Source of the DNA: Leuctra nigra
Lineage: Eukaryota > Arthropoda > Insecta > Plecoptera > Leuctridae
Direction of reading: 5' to 3'
NCBI GenBank assembly: GCA_934045905.1
Contig: OW203763.1
Location: 39,896,724 to 39,960,723 of the forward strand
DNA length: 64,000 bases
The position numbers and the translations under genes were made by a program. The notes under the pieces were generated by a model. The model was given only the letters and a program-made list of their open reading frames with translations. It made no database searches and was not told where the DNA came from. Each line of letters starts with the position of its first letter. Position 1 is the stretch's first letter. Positions 47,400 through 59,544 of the stretch are shown here, one piece after another.

Positions 47400-49089
47400 T
47401 AACTCAGCTAAAGAAGTTGCTAATGTATTTAATGACTATTTTAAAAATGCGGCAGATATTGTTTTGAAGAAGAGCAAGGAGTCGAACCAAGGAATTAGCA
47501 ACAGTTGTGGTAGTTACATCCAAAATATAAGCAGTACCTGTAGCGGTAACAATTTTTCCTTGTTTCCTGTTAGTATGAAGGATGTCTATGATGTAATAGA
47601 TAAAGTAACGCATAAAAAATCCGCAGGATTTGATGAAATTCCTTGTCATATTGTTAAGTATGTTGCAGGGTACGTGGCAGAGCCTTTAGTTTTCATTATA
47701 AATGAATCATTCTCGTCAGGTGTGTTTCCTGAGAATTTGAAAAAAGCAGTAATTAGTCCTTTATTCAAAAAAGGTAAAAAAGACGCGGTAGAAAACTACA
47801 GACCGATAGCCTTATTATCAGTATTTTCTAAAATTTTTGAGAAGGCATTTTATAACAAGTTAATACTATTTTTAGAGAAATTTGACCTGCTATCAGATTG
47901 TCAACATGGATTTCGTAAAGGAAGATCTACTACTACTGCCATAAACAATTTGGTTAATAAAATATATAATGCATTGGATAATAAAAGTCCAGCCGTTGGA
48001 ATATTTTACGATTTTTCGAAAGCCTTCGATATGGTTAATCATGACAAATTAATGAATAAGTTAAAACACTTTGGTATTGTGGGAGTCGCCAGCAGTTGGA
48101 TTAAATCTTATTTAACGGAAAGAAAACAGGTGATAAAACTAGTGACTTCTTCAGGTGTTAATTTTTCTGATGAAACTACTGTTAATATAGGTGTTCCGCA
48201 AGGTTCGACAATTGCTCCTCTAATATTCATTTTATTTACTGGCGATTTGACACATTGTATTCAAAAAGGAAATTTAACATTATTTGCTGACGATACTTCT
48301 CACTTCTTGAGCAATGATCTTGATGATAGGTGCATGGAAGTACAGCAATTGGCTAGTTGGGTTGTTAACAACGACTTGTGTTTGAATGAATCTAAGACTG
48401 TTATGCTTCAATTTTCTCAAAGTACTAATAACAGTAATTTGTCCAGTCCATTAATTTACTTAAATGGGAGAAGTATATTGGTACAAAATTCAACAAAGTA
48501 TTTGGGCATTACATTAGATAGTAAATTAAATTGGAAAGAACACATTTTTAATGTAGGTAATAAAGTGTCTTCCGGTTGCTTTTTGATCAAAAGAATAATG
48601 CAAATTTGTAATTTTGAGGCAGCTAAGTCCGTTTACTATTCCTATATTCATTCATTTATTTCTTATGGAATTGTGTTGTGGGGTCATTCCACACACACAA
48701 AAAGACTTTTTATTTTACAGAAGAGAGCTGTTCGGTTTCTGGCCAGTGCTAGTTACGATCCGTGTACTGCTGGTGTTTACTTCAAAGATTCATGTAGACC
48801 ACTTTTTATAAGTTTTAAAATTCTCACTCTTCCTTGCATTTATATTTATAATACTATTATGTTCGTGATAGAAAATAAGCATTTAACAATTGATAACAAG
48901 GAGGTACATAATCACAATACCAGGTTAAATTATAATTTAAGTGTCAGTCTTTTCAATAAATTGAATTCATCATTAAAATCTAAAATTGACTATGAGAGAT
49001 TGTATATTTTTAAATCATCACTGAAAGAATTTTTAATTATTAATTGTTTTTATTCAATTGACGAGTTTCTCAACGCAAAATGTTTATAG
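47400..49089 (+). CDS. LINE reverse transcriptase (open frame)
   Basis: The frame continues from the MITE edge without interruption to TAG at 49087 (an internal ATG-type start at 47464 is not meaningful). RT blocks: KKSAGFDEIPCHIVK, NYRPIALLSVFSKIFEK, QHGFRKGRSTTTAI, GIFYDFSKAFDMVNH, GVPQGSTIAPLIFILFTGDL, the catalytic LTLFADDTSHFLS, and KYLGITLDSKLNWKEH. A carboxyl domain holding YYSYIHSFISYGIVLWG follows, ending FLNAKCL. All RT catalytic aspartates are present. This is the best-preserved LINE in the window, yet the element is inactive as read because its 5' part is truncated, frameshifted and split. Confidence 0.93.
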
Positions 49090-49229
49090 TTATTATGATT
49101 TCTTGTACAAGCCTGAATTTAATTTGTTTGCTTTACCTAATTGTTATGTAATTGACGTGTCCAATATCATTTGTATATGATCAAATAGGGATTAATAAAA
49201 CTTGAAACTTGAAACTTGAAACTAAAATC

Positions 49230-49296
49230 GGTATTTGAACGAAACGGATTGCCTGCTCCTTGACAATCAATCCGCTTGTTATCAATTAAATCAGAG
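49230..49296 (-). repeat. Dispersed repeat, inverted copy of 599-679
   Basis: It shares AATCCGTTTCGTTCAAATACC-type and TTTAATTGATAACAAG-type blocks (minus strand) with 599-679. Confidence 0.6.
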
Positions 49297-49449
49297 ATGA
49301 CAAGTTATTAGACGTCATCGGATGATGACATAAAATCTTTCTCAGTCAATCCTGGTAGTCAATCCTGGCTTGATAATATCCCGATAGAGTTGAAATATTC
49401 ATTAAAAAGTTGTGTCCAGGCGAAATAAGACACGACTTGTTTAAGAAAA

Positions 49450-49640
49450 TACGTTTAGCCTCGCACTGTTACGCAACGTCACGGGTGATGGACGAATGAT
49501 TCTGATGATGAAGAAGAAGATCCGGTCGTAGCCTTAGAAAACTATCCTATTCCTAGAATTTGCTCCTCGACTGAGGGAAACCACGACAAATTCTGATTGA
49601 AAGTGACGGAAGCTTCCAGAATACATCAAATAGCGTTACT
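49450..49640 (-). mobile_element. SINE fragment
   Basis: On the minus strand the 3' end reads AACAGTGCGAGGCTAAACGT, a variant of the GCGACGTTAAAC end. The internal block ATTTGCTCCTCGACTGAG (plus, about 49558) parallels ATTTGCCTCTCGATTGAG at 28730. Confidence 0.5.
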
Positions 49641-51585
49641 TACAGCTCGAGCTAACATTCTGTATAATATCAGGAACTTGGTTGGGGTAGGTATGTGGAA
49701 CCTGGCCTATTGGTTTAACCATTGACGTACTGAGCGGTCAATGGTTTAACATTGAGTAAACAAAATAACGAATATTTCCGTGATGAGTGGTAGTTATCCA
49801 GGACCGAGGCACGGTGTCCGGTGAGGGTGACATCAACATCAGTGAACGATGTCAACAACAAACAACTTATTACACAAGCCAACTCATCCAGAACGTCATA
49901 TTTATTCAGGCTAAGTGATATTATTATCTAGTTTATGTTATGCTTATTTAAAAGTCCGTGAAGTTCTTTTATATGGAATGTCGTTTTTATTTAGACAGAC
50001 TGACTTACTTTTTACCGTTATATAATCTTTTTGGCGCATGACAAATATATTTTTGACAACATAAGATACAAAGATATTTTCTGTAAAAGAAGATAAAAGA
50101 AAGAAGAAGCCATGCAATTTTATATTATACCTATAGTCATTCTCTAAATCTCTAAAATATTCTCTAAAATATAAACCGTGAATGTAGGTACATTTACTCG
50201 TATTAGGTACATGGCGGAATTCAAAGATAATTTATATTTTCCATTCAAGTTTTTTTACCACTTTTATGCGTTGAAAAAGTTTCATTTTAAAAGTTCAAAG
50301 AGCTAAAAAGTTTTTGTTCGGTATGAAGTATACTGGAACAATCGACTGTGATGTTCTAAAACTCTAGAAAATAAAAATTTCAATTTATGTTTAAATATTT
50401 TGTTAAATTAAATTGACCAAGGCGTGCATTTTTAAAGCTCTATTATTAACATTACAATAGCATGCAATATGATATAAATACAAGTATTTTCAGAGTATAA
50501 ATGGTTTGAATGTAATAATAAAATAAAACAAATGAAATATTAATCTTTTGTTTGGGAATCAGAAACGAGCATCAAGGTAAAAGGTGTAGAAACTAGTAAT
50601 TATTTTTAAATATTTGTTCCTTACGCCACAAACAAGTTGTTTGTGCACTGTTAGTTGTGCACAAAAATTTATCAAAATTTGGAAAAGTGTTTTTTACCTC
50701 AGAAGGGACGATAGTATTTGAAGTATCAACTAAAAATTTAGAGCAGAATAGAACCTGTTAATATGTAAGGCTCGACCTAATGTCAAAGACCGATTGCCAC
50801 CGATGACCTACTGGAATACCCAGCATTTTTTAACTCCAAAGTCTACAAAAATTAAAGATAACTTTAAATCTAAATTTTAAATTTAAATCTTTAAATCTTT
50901 AAAGATAACAGTTAAAGATAACTTTTAAAAATGTCATCCTTTCGGCATTACCGGATCAAACCAATGTCACAACACAATAAAACCTTTATTAAAACATATT
51001 TTTAAATGTGTAATTACCCATGTTTTGTCGTATTTCGGCAGCAAATCCTCGTTCTGAAGTGAACTTGAATGTGTCAAGGTAGGCGCACAACTAAACTACT
51101 AACCCATTAACTGAGGAATATAGCGGCATAGCTGTATTGCCTAGAGCTACCTACACTACGAGACTGAGCACATGTAGTAAGAAATCATAGCAGGTTAAAA
51201 AGCGACCTAGGTCAACGAACATACTTGTTAACCCTACGACCCCAACTACTGTCATTTCTGACATTATTTTGCAAAATATTACTGAATTGGCATTGAACTT
51301 GGTATTGATGGTAAACTGGTTTTATATGTTGGATGGGTATTAAATTATGGAGATAGAATTAATAGATAGATTTAATTAATTTCGTCATTAATATCTAGGA
51401 ATTTCCATTCGTTGCTATAATATTGACATATAATTTAAAATGTTTGTTCTAATTTAACGAATGGAGCCAGGACCTCGTCATAACATCAAGTTATAATAAA
51501 CACCCCTGGACACAATATGAATAAATTAATCATTGTTAAGAATATGATATACTGTGTGTATTAAAACAATTATTGATAAGACCAT
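49641..51585. other. Gene-free AT-rich DNA
   Basis: No ORF over 60 codons and no TIR, RNA gene or motif recognised. Confidence 0.5.
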
Positions 51586-51589
51586 CAAG

Positions 51590-51900
51590 ACCATTTTGAG
51601 ATGAAGGGAAATAGTTTTAATTTTTGACAATTGAAATTATAATGTAGACTTTCAAAAAAATTCAAGGCACGGACCTCGGTTTCTTTTTGTTTTTCTTCTG
51701 CTAACCGATAAAAGCGATCCCGATACACAGGTCGCACCGTTACACCGATCGATCTGAAATTTTGCACACATGCGAAGAAAACCTTTTCTGTATGCTGACC
51801 CAATTTTTTTTGAAATCCGATCATTGGTTCATTGGTAAAATAAATATCTGATAGGTTGAAAAATGAAAATGGTATTCGAGAAATCTGATCAAACTCATAT
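51590..51900 (-). repeat. Minus copy of the 1145-2850 repeat family end
   Basis: The minus strand contains GCAAAATATGAGTTTGATCA, CTATCAGATATTTATTTTAC, GTGTGCAAAATTTCAGATCG and AACGGTGCGACCTGTGTATC in the same order as 2395-2780. Confidence 0.7.
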
Positions 51901-51914
51901 TTTGCATGGTTATT

Positions 51915-52080
51915 GTCTGGGGGGAGGCCTCCCAATAAAATGCGGGTCCGGGGCGCACCGAGGCCTTCGGGCGCACAGCCCCGGAAATTTGTTGAATTTC
52001 AGGCATGCATATGGTACATTTCTACGCAATTTTTTAAGCATATTTTTATCTGGACATATAAATGTATAAGAACATAGATC
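51915..52080 (-). repeat. GC-rich dispersed repeat copy
   Basis: GGGGGGAGGCCTCCC, GCGGGTCCGGGGCGCAC and ACAGCCCCGG match the copies at 12480 and 54490 in order and spacing. Confidence 0.6.
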
Positions 52081-52109
52081 AGTGGGGCGATTTCCCCCCA
52101 TCTCCACCC

Positions 52110-52365
52110 CCTTCTACGCGCCTGTCAACCTCTGGACTTCCGGAGTGCAGGTCCAGAGTATTAATGACTGAGCCATCTTGCTTGGTTGGTCAAGCAAGCA
52201 AACCTCTACCTCAGTCAACCCCCCCCCCCCCCCCCCCTCCCAGCGGGCCACGACCACATTCTTCCCACGTTCCATCCTCAGTCCTTACCCTATCTCATAA
52301 TCATCTTCTCAGTCATCTCCTGCCATCAGAATATTGGACAATAACAGTGCGACGTTAAACACAAT
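52110..52365 (+). mobile_element. SINE-like element with a C19 run
   Basis: The 3' end ACAGTGCGACGTTAAACACA (52344-52363) matches the minus SINE at 28587. C19 sits at 52219-52237 in the body. A clear A/B-box pair was not established. Confidence 0.5.
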
Positions 52366-52484
52366 TATATACTAATAATGAAAAGTAGAAGGAGAAAAGA
52401 ACGAGACCGTGAAAAATACTAATCAATAAACATAAAAAGTGAATCCCATTTTATCTTAATTCAATAAGTATTTGGCTGGGTAGT

Positions 52485-52845
52485 GAGGTCCTTGAGGCTT
52501 TTACACCGATTGTTATCAATATTTGTTACAAAATTGTACCTACATGGTGTTTATTGTTCATAATCTAATTCTAAATTATGCGAATTAGATGCTCTAACTG
52601 AAACAGTTTATGATCTTTTGTTCGTTCTACAACTAGTGCGTGAAAAATTTACAAAAATATCGCAATGAACATCTGGTAGATAAAAGTAAAGTAATAAAAC
52701 ATTCCAATCTATGTAATTACTTTTATTGAACAGTTCTTACGACGCGTACGAAACCTAATTTTATAATAATTATCTTTAAAAGATCTGGGTTAAAATCGGT
52801 CTAAAATCACTTCGAAGACATAGGCTCACTGCCCAGCCAACCGTT
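52485..52845. mobile_element. Diverged relative of the foldback MITE
   Basis: The ends TTTGGCTGGGTAGTGAG and GCTCACTGCCCAGCCAA are inverted, and inner blocks (AATTAGATG..., TTGAACAGTTCTTACGACGCG) are related to 18300-18330. Arms are far less complete than at 11786-12173. Confidence 0.7.
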
Positions 52846-54371
52846 TTAAAAGAGTAATGAAGATTTGCTACATTGATAAAATGGCAATTCGGCTTGTTAC
52901 AGCAAGCAGCATAAAGTACCTACGAGAGTAGAGTACCATTTATCACCCGCCAAGGATGTGGAATTTCATCTTAACAGCGAGTTGCAGAATCAACGACTCC
53001 AAACATTATTAGACCATGTATCCTCACTTTGATCCAACACTGGTCCTCAAACCAGTGTTGAATTCAGACTTTCTTGTGCGGGGGGGGGGGGGGGGGGGGG
53101 GCTATCGAAATTCCCGAGGTAAAACTCATGTCTATAGACTAGAAGACAATTGGGGGTGATCATTTTTTCCTCAAGATCACTCAAATTATGCGATTTGGTT
53201 ACATTTGACAAATCAAATGCCATGTGTTTTAAAATGAAAAATCACACTCTTTGTTTCAATATCGAATGGAATTACCACTAAGTATGCATATAAATTGCTT
53301 TGCTAAATGCAGGTTATTGCACGAAGTCAATCAATTCCTCTTCAATTGTACCTACTACAAGAGTTTTTACACATCTCAAAAATTAAGATGTTATTATAAT
53401 TACTTGTTCCTACAAGGTAAATCATCTACCTAACTGCTCAAAAATATTTAAAATACATAGGTATATAATTTTCTAAACCAATGGTTAACATTATTGATAT
53501 TTATTATTTTGTATGAAGAAAATATGGCCCGGGGGGCGATGGACCAGTTGCGGGGGGGGGGGGGGGGGGGGGCTTCGCCTCCCTGCAGGTATGCGCCTGA
53601 ATTCAATACCAAACGTAGTTCGTAAAATAAGAAATTATTAAATTATTATAAAATGAACGCATTTTCAATGTACTACACAACAACTTATTGTGAACACCAA
53701 ATACGTTGAATACAATTACTAGCTTCTTTCTTGAATATTTGGTACTATTTTTGATTAACTAAACTGAAAATCTATCATAATACCTGAATATCGCTTCTTT
53801 TCATTATATGCAAAAAATTACATTTCTACCTACAGGAAAAGAACTAATTTTGAAAAATTAGTTTAAGTTGCAATCTTGCAGTGATTATTATGAGCTTTCA
53901 GAATATACTCTCGGTTTTTAGAAAATATCGCCACAAAGTCTTGAAAAACGCAATTGAAATATCGATTTGTATGGACCATGGTATGGACGAACGATCGATA
54001 GATACAAGTTAAGTTTCAATATAAAACTTCGTTTATCTCAGTTTCATCCGAATGTGACTTATAGCGTTCTTTCCCTGTACCCTTCATTTTCATTGTGATA
54101 ATGATGATAAACCATCATAAACACTAAACACTGGACTACTGTTCTTGAATACAGTGATGATTCAGACATTTTCAGAAGAGGGGGCAATCAAAATTGTAGG
54201 GGGGGCATAACAAATATACATATAAAACAGAATGTAAATAAGGACTCCTTTAATCTGACAAGGAAAAATGGTTCAATCTGGCCCCGGCAAATCAATATGA
54301 ATGTGAGCCCTAAAGTTATGGGAATGCAAAACAATTCACCTACCTTCAGCGTTTGGTATATTAATGTGTTT
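52846..54371. other. Gene-free DNA with two G homopolymers
   Basis: G22 at 53080-53101 and G21 at 53552-53572. No gene supported. Confidence 0.55.
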
Positions 54372-54937
54372 AGGGTTGCCATAAGCCATGACTCGAAAAC
54401 GAGGACATCAGATCTAGAGAAGGAAATTGTACATAATATGCTATCCTAAAACGATATCCTGGGGAAAACACTTTGCTCACGACACCAATGGGGGTTCTGG
54501 GGGAGGGCCCCCCAGCAGCACGCGGGTCCGGGCCGCACAGGCCCGAGAAAAATTTGGATTTAAAAAAATAATTTGAGCTATTTCTATGCGTTTTGGAATA
54601 ATAATGTTCAGAGATTTTGATTACGTAAATCTGGTATTTCCACAATTATGGACATTTTTCTAACAGCATCTAGAAGTGAATTATCACTAAATTACGAAAA
54701 TTTTGAATTTCAAAAATGAATTCAAGTCATTTCTGTGCGTTTTGAACTATAAAATTCGGAGAAAATAATTAATTTTAATTCATTACTAATTAATAAATGG
54801 AATTTTTTATACAAATATTTAACAAAAAATTAAAAAACCCGGACATTTCCTCAAATTCCTAAAAAGCCGCCCGGACAAAAAAAGGACACCCAAAAAAGAG
54901 GACATGTCCGGGTAAAACCGGACGAATGGCAACCCTC
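54372..54937. mobile_element. TIR element with TAGGGTTGCCAT ends, containing the GC-rich repeat
   Basis: TAGGGTTGCCAT at the left faces ATGGCAACCCT at about 54926-54936, with GTCCGGGTAAAACCGGAC just inside the right end. The GC-rich block (GGGGGAGGGCCCCCCAGCAG, GCGGGTCCGGGCCGCAC) occupies 54490-54545. No target duplication was established. Confidence 0.6.
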
Positions 54938-55573
54938 AAGCGACATGAGTAGGTATAGTCCAACATTCTCATAACATTCTATCCTTAGTTTATATGAATA
55001 TAATTTGATGATAGATTTGATAAGTTTTCGACAGACACATCTATAGAGTATCTAGAGTATATTTCCTGATCATATTTTCACAATTTACAAAAGTTTTAAT
55101 TTATTTAATTTTAATTTTATTTAAATTTTATTATTTATTTATTTTTATTATAATCCTATATCCTTCCAAGGGGGAGCACTTATGACTTCAAGGGGGGGCT
55201 TTGCCCCCCCTTGGGTATGCCTGGAATCATCACTGCGTTGAATTTATTTGAATAAGTTTGGTATAGATTTGGGTTTGAGCTTTTCAAATAAAAGGTGGGA
55301 AATTCTGACCAATGGCATCCGATTCCGCTTACAACGCCGTTAGGGTGTAACTAAGCAGCACCATCCAGACCTTCCATCTGAATTCACACTTTGCCAACCT
55401 AAACTCTCCAAATAAAATCCGCTAACTTGAATGTGCCACCTAGTTCTAGCTGATTTTCATTTTGTAGTGTTGGTGCTAGCGTAGTACATCATTTTCGTTG
55501 CCATCTTCACCACCATAATCATTGTACAGAAGATTTGAACAAACTGTAGTGTCTGGAATCTGGAGACGGGAGC

Positions 55574-55739
55574 ATGGATTCAACAAATGTGAATGTCAGT
55601 TATTCAGTGAATGCAGGGAATTTAAAAATATTAACATGGAATATTAATGGTATTAGATCATTTGCAAAACGTACTTTAAAAGAGAAGTTAGACTCTTTAG
55701 ATGCTGACATAATTTGCTTACAAGAAACAAAGGTTACCC
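55574..55739 (+). CDS. APEX2: AP endonuclease 2, first coding exon
   Basis: APEX2 is a nuclear exonuclease III-family enzyme with 3'-phosphodiesterase/3'-5' exonuclease activity in base-excision and damage-response repair. From the ATG at 55574 the exon reads a short leader, then LKILTWNINGIRSF (the WNINGIR block, whose asparagine binds metal in this fold), then LDSLDADIICLQETKVT. The glutamate in LQETK is the family's catalytic metal ligand. Human APEX2 has WNINGIRR and DADIVCLQETKVTR at the same places. The donor GTAAGT starts at 55740, leaving one base of the next codon. The start adds about 16 residues before the conserved block. No TATA box was recognised upstream. Confidence 0.93.
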
Positions 55740-55740
55740 G

Positions 55741-55815
55741 TAAGTAGGTAGTACCTACCTACCTAGGTACCTACCTACCTACCTCCCTACCTACCTAGTA
55801 AAGTAGTAGGTAGGT
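55741..55815 (+). repeat. (ACCT)n-type microsatellite in APEX2 intron 1
   Basis: Mixed TAGGT/ACCT units begin at the splice donor and form a self-complementary tract; a similar (ACCT)n run recurs at 56964-56980. Confidence 0.85.
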
Positions 55816-55885
55816 AACCTAGTATTTGCGATTTCATTATTCGACCTACAATTATCGCAAATAATTTTAAATTATATGTTCGTAG

Positions 55886-55969
55886 GTGATATGATAGATG
55901 AAGAAACAGCGTTGGTGGATGGATATACAGCATTTTTCTCTTTCTCCCGCAAAAGAAGCGGTTATTCCG
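55886..55969 (+). CDS. APEX2: AP endonuclease 2, second exon
   Basis: The acceptor is ATATGTTCGTAG. The first two bases complete the arginine codon (KVT-R-DMIDEETALVDGY), and the exon continues TAFFSFSRKRSGYSG up to the donor GTAAGA at 55970 (phase 1). The block Y..FFSFSR.RSGYSG corresponds to SYFSFSRNRSGYSG of vertebrate APEX2. The following exon, expected to begin with a VATFC-like block, was not found up to 64000, so intron 2 is longer than 8 kb or the gene is broken. Confidence 0.93.
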
Positions 55970-55999
55970 GTAAGAACAAAGAAGCAACATAACCTCTAT

Positions 56000-56960
56000 A
56001 TTTGTATTTGTATTTGTATTTATTATTAGCTGTAATCAGCTGAAGTTTCACATACACAGTACTACATGTTATAACAACTAATACAAAGTCACAATTAACA
56101 ATAAACATTTATACCCTACACCTTCGACCTGCATGACAAAATATACCTACTCTTTCAATTTAAATTTAAAACTACCCACATTATTTACACTTCTTATTTC
56201 AATATCTAACTTATTATACTCTTTCACTCCAGCAATGAAAATTGATTTGTCCGTTTTAACTTTATTTGTGTTCTTCACTTTCATTTTACCATCCATCACA
56301 TTTCTCGTTCCATACGTTTCATTTTCAATCAGAAAAGATTCCAATTGCAACTTTAAGTAATTCGGGAGTAGCCCATTCTTTATCTTATAAATAAAAATTA
56401 AAACTAAATACAAAATTCCTTCTTTGACTGATAACCAATCTAAAATATTAAGCATTGCTTTAATTGGCATCACCTTAGGAACTCTTAAAATAGCTCTCAT
56501 GGCATTATTTTGCAAAATCTGTAGCTGTTGTACATCCTTGTTATATGCTAGGAATAAGATTGAACCAATAAAATCGAAATGCGGCTTGACAATCGTGTTA
56601 AATATAGCACATCTAGTATGTCATTGATAAGTTTGTGCCTATTCTTTTCATATATCCAATTTTCTTTGCAATTTTCTTCCTTATATATTTTACATGACTG
56701 TTAAAATTCAGACCTGCATCAATCACTATGCCCAAATACTTGAATTCATTGACATATTCCAGTATTTCTTCATTTATTTTAATATTATTTTGCTGACACA
56801 TCTGTACCTTTTTAAGTCGTACACCTCCCAACTGCATGCACTTAGACTTGCTTATATTGAGCTTTAATTTATTCACTCTTAACCAACTATCTACATTAAC
56901 CAAGTACACCAAGTAACTATCTACATTAACCAACCATTGACATCTTCCTAGCATGTTCCT
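56000..56960 (-). mobile_element. Antisense LINE fragment in APEX2 intron 2
   Basis: The 3' end carries an AAATAC-repeat tail (about 56003-56024 on the plus strand as GTATTT repeats). It holds only the carboxyl third of an RT ORF and was inserted opposite to APEX2. Confidence 0.85.
56147..56954 (-). pseudogene. LINE reverse transcriptase carboxyl end, broken
   Basis: Pieces 56954-56613 and 56515-56147 read WLRVNKLKLNISKSKCMQLG, YVNEFKYLGIVIDAGLNFNSH, then MQNNAMRAILRV, WLSVKEGILYLVLIFIYKI and KEYNKLDIEIR. The order (template-grip KYLG block, then thumb/carboxyl region) is standard for non-LTR RTs. The frame changes between the pieces and the catalytic core is missing. Confidence 0.85.
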
Positions 56961-57054
56961 AGTACCTACCTACCTACCTGTCACCAACCTGTTACATTTT
57001 AGGTTTGTTCGTTCGCCAAACACTTTCTGACACTAACGTAAGTTACACCAGTTA

Positions 57055-57480
57055 ACCAGTGGTTAATTTTGGGGTGGACGCGTCCCCTCCAGTGTCGGAC
57101 TGGGGAAAATTTCTTACCGGGCAACAGATTAGAAACCGGCCCACGGTAAGAAAGCGGCCCATTTTCAGAATGAACTTTTTTTGGCAAAACTATGCTACAA
57201 GCCAGCGACAGGCGCGTAGGAACTTTATTTTGAGTTGGGGTTAAAATTATCGGTGATCAATGAATGTGAGGAAAAGATAGTGCGCTGCCACAAGGGGGAA
57301 CAAGGTAGCCCCGCAGGGCATTTTTGAATTTTTGATATAAAATAAGGGGCTGTGCATAAAGGACGTCACGCTAAAAATTGGAAATTTGACACCCCCCCCT
57401 CCCCCCTGTTACGCTGTGTCACACTTTTCGAGACCCCCCCCCCCCCCTAAAAGGACGTCACAAATCTGTATCTAACCCCC
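57055..57480. repeat. Fragments of DNA-element ends and C tracts
   Basis: CCAGTGGTTAATTTTGGGG at 57056 matches the left end of the hAT MITE at 12321. CCAGTGTCGGACTGGGG at 57088 starts another TIR-like fragment. C-rich runs occur at 57390-57450. Confidence 0.5.
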
Positions 57481-57512
57481 CTTAAATAGAATATTTTTTA
57501 CTGTAAAATGTA

Positions 57513-57911
57513 CCATAAAAAACACTCCGTGTAAAAAAACAGCCAAGTCTCTTCAACTAAAAATAAATATGAAATCTAAAAAATTCTGCACTGAAAAGTA
57601 GTGATATCAAAAAATGGGCCAAGTCAAAACTTTATTTGAAAATCAAAAAATACTTGGCGCATCGTATACTAAATAAATTGTTGAGAAGTATAGACCAGAT
57701 AGAAAATATACATCAAATATACATAATACATATAGTATACCTATAATGCCCTAAAAAAACGATGCGCCAAGTATTTTTTGATTTTCAAATAAAGTTTTGA
57801 CTTGGCCCATTTTTTGATATCACTACTTTTCAGTGCAGAATTTTTTAGATTTCATATTTATTTTTAGTTGAAGAGACTTGGCTGTTTTTTTACACGGAGT
57901 GTTTTTTATGG
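57513..57911. mobile_element. Foldback MITE, about 165-bp arms
   Basis: CCATAAAAAACACTCCGTGT pairs with ACACGGAGTGTTTTTTATGG, and the arms run to TTGGCGCATCGT/ACGATGCGCCAAG around a loop at about 57675-57750. Nearly perfect arms, no ORF. Confidence 0.9.
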
Positions 57912-58099
57912 GGATATCACTCCTTTTTTAGTTTTTTCTTAGAACTTGTGACGTCATATCGATTGAACAATTACTAAACCCTTAAAAAAAAGTCGCCATT
58001 GACAATTTGGTTAACTAATGAAAATCTGCGTATGGTACTATATAATTGCTTTAAATGATCTTTCATGAAGAAAAGCAAAGGTTTCATTCCTATCAGTCA

Positions 58100-59390
58100 A
58101 CCTAGTTCCGAGATATGGCAACACTCGGTTTTCAAAATGGCTGCTGAACTTACTGCACTGCCACATAGAATGTATATCTATAATGATCTATAATGATGTA
58201 TAATGATACATAATGATCTTAAAATGATCTATGTGTATCATTTTACGCTTTCTGAATATGTATTTATTATATAGGAGGGGATTATAATAATTTTTAAATT
58301 TGAATGACGTAATTTCCGGTCTCATAAATAGGAAAATTCTTGTTCGACTCTTCCTATTCCATAGAGATGACCTTCCGAATCGTTTGGCGGTAGTTTCATA
58401 CCGATCAGTCAACCGATTTTCAAGATATGACGTTACTTCCGGTTTCAAAATGGCTGCTGAAATCACTGACCCTTGAATTATAATTTAAACATGATAAAAT
58501 TTTATTATAAGCCGTCTCAAATAGTATATTTATTGTATCAAAGAATGTATATCTGTAGAATGTATATCTATAATGATCTATAATGATGTATAATGATACA
58601 TAATGATCTTAAAATGATCTATGTGTATCATTTTAAGCTTTCTGAATATGTATTTATTATATAGGAGGGGATTATAATAATTTTTAAATTTGAATGACGT
58701 AATTTCCGGTCTCATAAATAGGAAAATTCTTGTTCGACTCTTCCTATTCCATAGAGATGACCTTCCGAATCGTTTGGCGGTAGTTTCATACCGATCAGTC
58801 AACCGATTTTCAAGATATGACGTTACTTCCGGTTTCAAAATGGCTGCTGAAATCACTGACCCTTGAATTATAATTTAAACATGATAAAATTTTATTATAA
58901 GCCGTCTCAAATAGTATATTTATTGTATCAAAATGTAAATTTGTAAGATTTTTAAAATGTGTGACGTCATTTCCGGTTTCGGTATGGGAAACTGCAAATA
59001 TTATTAATGATAATACATAAAGTTGACCGTCTAAATTGTTTAGCGCTGGTTTCGTTCAAATCTGTTAAGCCGTTATTGAGATATGATGTCACTTCCGGGT
59101 TCAAAATGGCGGCTTCCGGTTGGTTTTATAATAAGTCAAATGAGATATCAAAAGTACATACGTTACATAAATAACAAAATAATAGGATCAAATTTGTTGC
59201 CGAAATGCCAATCGATGTATTTCAAATTTCATGACGTCATTTCCGGTTTCTTTAACATAATGTTTAGTCTTTTGCTACTTATCATGCATATAGATGACCG
59301 TCTGAATCGTTTGGCGCAATTTTCGTTCCAATCGGTCCAGCCGTTGACGAGATATGACGTCACTTCCGGTTTCAAAATGGCGGCACAAAA
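58100..59390 (+). repeat. Array of modules combining CRE-, ETS- and YY1-like motifs
   Basis: Full modules at about 58428-58457, 58818-58847, 59084-59113 and 59355-59384 have TGACGT(T/C)A or TGATGTCA, then ACTTCCGG, then CAAAATGGC(T/G)GC. They are preceded by CCGTCTGAATCGTTTGGCG-like and CCAATCGGTCCAGCCGTT-like blocks. A decayed module is at about 58110-58145. Half-modules with TGACGT(A/C)ATTTCCGGT lie about 110-130 bp upstream of each full one (58305, 58695, 58963, 59232). Confidence 0.85.
58168..58932 (+). repeat. 390-bp tandem duplication
   Basis: 58168-58557 and 58558-58932 are two copies with only scattered differences (for example TTTTACGC against TTTTAAGC). Each starts with TATAATGATCTATAATGATG-type repeats and includes one full motif module. 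Confidence 0.9.
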
Positions 59391-59522
59391 AATTCATGGG
59401 GTGAAGGTTAAATCAGACGCCAAAAGTGCACACGTGGTAAAAATGTGGGATCAATCGGTTCAGCCGTTTAGGCTGTGGCCTGTTTACCGGATTTGAATTC
59501 CAGGAGACTACTACTACTACTG

Positions 59523-59544
59523 AGATTATTATTATTATTATTAT
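59523..59544 (+). repeat. (ATT)n microsatellite
   Basis: Seven ATT units. Confidence 0.9.

Larger units (their letters stand above)
45905..49222 (+). mobile_element. Jockey-like non-LTR retrotransposon split by a hAT MITE
   Basis: It runs from the end of the endonuclease domain (CIDNIFTNM, then DAGLSDHCVQ) to a TTGAAAC-repeat tail at 49199-49222. The only large interruption is the 856-bp MITE at 46536-47391. The 5' end is truncated at about 45900. Diverged relatives lie antisense at 6060-8405 and 2984-3345. Confidence 0.9.

Noticed and set aside
57941..58160. Possible promoter of a downstream gene, judged from the CRE/ETS motifs
   Set aside because: No conserved coding exon follows on either strand, and the motifs belong to a repeat array.
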